DNA from: an uncultured bacterium
GTDB taxonomy: Bacteria; Muiribacteriota; Ozemobacteria; Ozemobacterales; Ozemobacteraceae
Assembly (NCBI GenBank): GCA_900317935.1
Contig: ONIU01000043.1
Location: 1-45,541, forward strand
Reading direction: 5' to 3'
DNA: 45,541 nucleotides
The translations under genes and the position numbers were made by a program. The notes beneath the pieces are model-generated. The model had not been told where the DNA came from. It ran no database searches and worked only from the letters and a program-made list of their open reading frames with translations. Positions 42,785 to 45,541 of the stretch are shown piece by piece; within the stretch, counting starts at the first letter, position 1, and each line of letters begins with the position of its first letter.

Positions 42785-45100
42785 ATGAGCAAAAGATTTA
42801 TAATAGTTTTTATTGCATTTCTCTTTTTCATAAATTCTTTTTCTGTTTTTGCACAGGAAGAATCAGGCCCTTCTGACCAAGCTAAAGAGGCTTATAAAAA
42901 GCCTAATTATTTAGAACCGAAAGAATTGATGGAACGAGCTAAGCAGTGTTTGGCAGATGGGAAACTGGACGATGCCAGACTTTATTCTTTAAGGCTATAT
43001 TTTGATGGCAATAGAAATGTTAATCTTATAAATATGCTTGGGCTTATTGAAATTCAAGCTGGTAGACCTTTACTTGGTGCTGAATGGCTTAGAAAAGCTA
43101 ATGCATTAGGGCTTAACAATAAAACTGCTCAAAGATATCTTCCAAGGCTTCCTCAAAAGCCGCGACCAATACCTGTAGACCCCTCAAAACTAACAGAACA
43201 TTTTTCGGAAATATCAGAAAGTTTGCCTAAGCTTATAGAAAAGCTTTCTAATTCAAAACTTCATTATGAAGCTGTTTTGAAGGCGTTAGAAAGAGGTCAG
43301 ATGTATCTTGCTCTGGCGTTAGCTGAGGAATATGAAAAACGATATCCTGAAACAGCAGATGGTTATGGCCTTTCTGCTCTTTGTGCTTGGTATTTGGGCA
43401 GGAATTCAGATGCTTTAAAGGTTGTTGAAGATAGTTTAAAAAAAGAACCATATAATGCATTGCTGCTTTTTGTTAAAGCCATGATAAATGATTATCATGC
43501 AGCAACTTTTGGTGGTAGCTATTTCAGAGCTTTATATGATTTTGATCAATGGGAAAAAGCTTTAAGTCTTGTTGAACAATATAGTAAACAGAATCCAAAT
43601 TCTGCAGAAGCTTATATAGCTGGTGCTCGTATTTTATTAGAACTTCACAAAACTAAAGAGGCTGGCGAAGCTTTACAGGAAGCTGGAATCAGAGACCCTG
43701 GAAATCCTGAAATAGAACTTCTTTGGGTTAATTATATGATTCAGAAGAATGAAAAGGAAAAAGCAGCCAGACGATTAGTAAATGCTTTCAAGAGAGGCTA
43801 TAATATGCCTTCGGTTAACTTGACTGCAGGTATTTTTGCTATGCAGGATGGCAGACTTGATGATGTTAATCTGATTCTTGATGAAGCTGCCGGCTGTATG
43901 CCTTTTTCTGACCCTGAAGCATATCCTATTTATATTTCTATCGTTTTAACCTTAGATAGGCTTAGTGAAGCACGTAAAGCATTAAATCTCTGGAAGCCAC
44001 GTTCTGGCGAAAGAAGTATGTATTGTTATATGGAAGCTTTCTATTTCTTTAAGTCTAACCGCATAAAGGAAGCTTTTGAATGGCTTCGCAAAGCTTTTAA
44101 AATGAATCCAAACCGAATAGATGTTTTAAGATTTTTTATAGCTCTTCCTGTTCTTGAACAAGAAGACAAAAATCTTTATGCACAGATAAACAATAAACTT
44201 TCAGAGTTTTCTCAAGGTTTTATCAGTATGAAAGTTCCTGACAGGATTATTCAAAAGCCTGAGAAAAAGAAAGAGATAGCACCAGGTATAACTGATTCTG
44301 GCGCACCAATTGTCTTAGGTAACTTTAAGATATCTTTGGGGCCGAATATTGATGAAAGCGGCAGAACAATGATTCATGGCGAGCTTACAGAAATGTATAG
44401 CCGTATCGCTTCTAGAATAGGCGGAATAAAGGAACCGGTTAACGTTAGATTTATTTCTGCTGAAAATATGGGGCCAATGGTTGTTAATTATGATGCAAAA
44501 AAAGATTTAATAACTGTTACATCTAATTATTACGACAAAGATATGATTCGAAATATCGTTCTAGCTAATTTTAATGCCTTCACAGAAGAAGAAGTTACTT
44601 CTCTTATAGAAGAATATCCAAAGCATCTATTAGCTTCAGCTTTATGCAGATATATGATAAACCATATTGATTCAAAGGCAAAAGACGCCGATTCCAAAAA
44701 CTACTGGATGAAGTTGGGCTTGGCTGAAATATTGGCAGGTAGCAGATATACCTTAAGATATAGATTGCTAGTGGCTCAGAAGAGTATTGATACTCAAATG
44801 GCTAAATTATCATCTTTGAATATGATTAATTCAATATTTACAGAGGGATATACCACTCCGGCAATTATAGAAACTGCTACAGCTCAGTCTTATCTTATGA
44901 CCAGTTATCTGATAAAAAAATCAGGTGGTCTTGGAAAAGGCTGCAAACAAATGATGACCTTCATTTCTAAAATTAGTGAAGGTTCTGATTTTGATTCCGT
45001 AATAAAAGAAGTTTTTAATACTTCTTCAAATGACTTTGATAAGGGATGGAAAGAAGCGGCTGCTTGGGCTATGCAACAGGGTGCTCCTTATGAATGGTAA
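42785..45100 (+). CDS. Exported TPR protein with degenerate peptidase-MA-like domain
   Basis: Signal peptide FIIVFIAFLFFINSFSVFAQ. About 450 residues of TPR-like helices follow (SDALKVVEDSLKKEPYNALL, TKEAGEALQEAGIRDPGNPE, IKEAFEWLRKAFKMNPNRID). The C-terminal 250 residues resemble peptidase MA: NYWMKLGLAEILAGS near 638 stands for the P-W-x-x-EGLA motif, and AQSYLMTSYLIKKSGG plus FDKGWKEAA end it. The HExxH expected near residue 615 is replaced by LASALCRYMI, so it should be catalytically dead. It is probably a periplasmic binding or scaffold protein. No ribosome site is seen; the promoter suggests a near-leaderless message. Confidence 0.7.
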   Translation: MSKRFIIVFIAFLFFINSFSVFAQEESGPSDQAKEAYKKPNYLEPKELMERAKQCLADGKLDDARLYSLRLYFDGNRNVNLINMLGLIEIQAGRPLLGAEWLRKANALGLNNKTAQRYLPRLPQKPRPIPVDPSKLTEHFSEISESLPKLIEKLSNSKLHYEAVLKALERGQMYLALALAEEYEKRYPETADGYGLSALCAWYLGRNSDALKVVEDSLKKEPYNALLLFVKAMINDYHAATFGGSYFRALYDFDQWEKALSLVEQYSKQNPNSAEAYIAGARILLELHKTKEAGEALQEAGIRDPGNPEIELLWVNYMIQKNEKEKAARRLVNAFKRGYNMPSVNLTAGIFAMQDGRLDDVNLILDEAAGCMPFSDPEAYPIYISIVLTLDRLSEARKALNLWKPRSGERSMYCYMEAFYFFKSNRIKEAFEWLRKAFKMNPNRIDVLRFFIALPVLEQEDKNLYAQINNKLSEFSQGFISMKVPDRIIQKPEKKKEIAPGITDSGAPIVLGNFKISLGPNIDESGRTMIHGELTEMYSRIASRIGGIKEPVNVRFISAENMGPMVVNYDAKKDLITVTSNYYDKDMIRNIVLANFNAFTEEEVTSLIEEYPKHLLASALCRYMINHIDSKAKDADSKNYWMKLGLAEILAGSRYTLRYRLLVAQKSIDTQMAKLSSLNMINSIFTEGYTTPAIIETATAQSYLMTSYLIKKSGGLGKGCKQMMTFISKISEGSDFDSVIKEVFNTSSNDFDKGWKEAAAWAMQQGAPYEW

Positions 45101-45105
45101 AGATT

Positions 45106-45541
45106 ATGGCTGAATTTTTCACAACAATGACTACCATTGAAATAATATTTTCTATTTGCGCTGTTTTTGGTTCTTTGTTTTTTATTCTTAGAGGTATTTC
45201 AGTGCTTTTTGGTTTTGCATGGTGGTGCAGATATGTCTATGCTTCAGGATTTAGATGGAAACGGCATTCCAGATATATTAGAAACAGATGCCTTGCCTGT
45301 AAAATATAAAAATAGATTAATTGAGTTTTCTTTACAGAATATAAGTGCTTTTTTTATGATGTTTGGCTTGATTGGCCTTGCTATGATGAAATCAAGCGGT
45401 TTTGGTGCAATCCCCGCTATATTGGCTGGTTTTGCTGGTGGGGTTGTTATGGCATGGGTTTTAACGAAAGTTACTAGAAGCCTAATGTTTTTAAAAAGTT
45501 CCGGGAATAAAGTTATTTCGTCTTCTATTGGTAAAATAGGA
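45106..45541 (+). pseudogene. NfeD-like membrane protein, frameshifted and 3' partial
   Basis: The first frame (ATG 45106, or 45094 overlapping the previous gene) codes a membrane helix (IEIIFSICAVFGSLFFILRG, then ISVLFG) and soon ends at 45309 in an implausible tail. One base over, from about 45224, the frame reads HGGADMSMLQDLDGNGIPDI, then two more membrane helices (ISAFFMMFGLIGLAMM and an Ala/Gly-rich one) open to the window end. Together they match a family of small NfeD/YqiJ-like membrane proteins with an Asp-rich loop after helix 1. A one-base excess near 45222-45224 explains the break. It could be a real mutation, a recoding site or a sequence error. Confidence 0.6.

Overview
This is an AT-rich bacterial chromosome segment. 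It carries housekeeping genes (uvrA, ftsH, murA, rpiB, dnaX, hemW, the SRP RNA and four tRNAs) among many secreted and surface-directed proteins. An LptD/OstA-type outer-membrane protein, two pseudopilin-like operons, a SPOR protein and many Sec signal peptides point to a diderm cell. HEAT-repeat proteins are unusually frequent: four genes, one of them fused to a CheR-type methyltransferase. Standard bacterial code, TTG/GTG starts and tRNAs without encoded CCA are seen. The mix recalls poorly cultured candidate phyla such as Riflebacteria, but that placement is a guess from gene content.

Left arm, 1-17.4 kb. After the 3' end of a HEAT/zinc-ribbon gene on the + strand, everything runs on the - strand. 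One operon is PIN-PhoH, three pseudopilin-type proteins and a FecR-domain membrane protein, followed by uvrA. ftsH stands alone with a strong terminator. Two HEAT genes lead downstream of murA, a dCMP deaminase and rpiB. lptD lies farthest right.

Middle, 17.4-34.7 kb. Gene direction switches to +. From 17.5 to 22.1 kb the intergenic spaces are filled by a modular family of short repeats. They lie between a Thr-rich secreted metalloprotease, a gene that looks 5'-truncated, and a secreted-protein gene split in two by an exact 39-bp duplication. Next come a ClC-type channel, a secreted helical protein, a second pseudopilin-like operon, tRNA-Ser(UGA), tRNA-Ser(GCU), tRNA-Arg(GCG), tRNA-Ser(GGA), a large-type SRP RNA and dnaX. 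A 594-bp AT-rich gap with three DnaA-box-like sites follows dnaX, then another secreted HExxH protein and a secreted protein of unknown function.

Right arm, 34.7-45.5 kb. A FlgM-like protein is divergent from a secreted TPR protein, with sigma-28-like promoter matches in both directions between them. Then come a CheY-like receiver and a giant HEAT-CheR fusion in one transcription unit, a SPOR protein, hemW, a TPR protein with a degenerate peptidase-MA-like tail, and an NfeD-like membrane gene that is frameshifted and cut by the window end.

The points most worth a second look are the HEAT-CheR/receiver pair beside a FlgM-like gene, the covarying GTGRGAY-hairpin repeats, the 39-bp duplication that creates an in-frame stop, and the candidate origin-like gap after dnaX. 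All family names come from reading motifs by eye; no database search was run.
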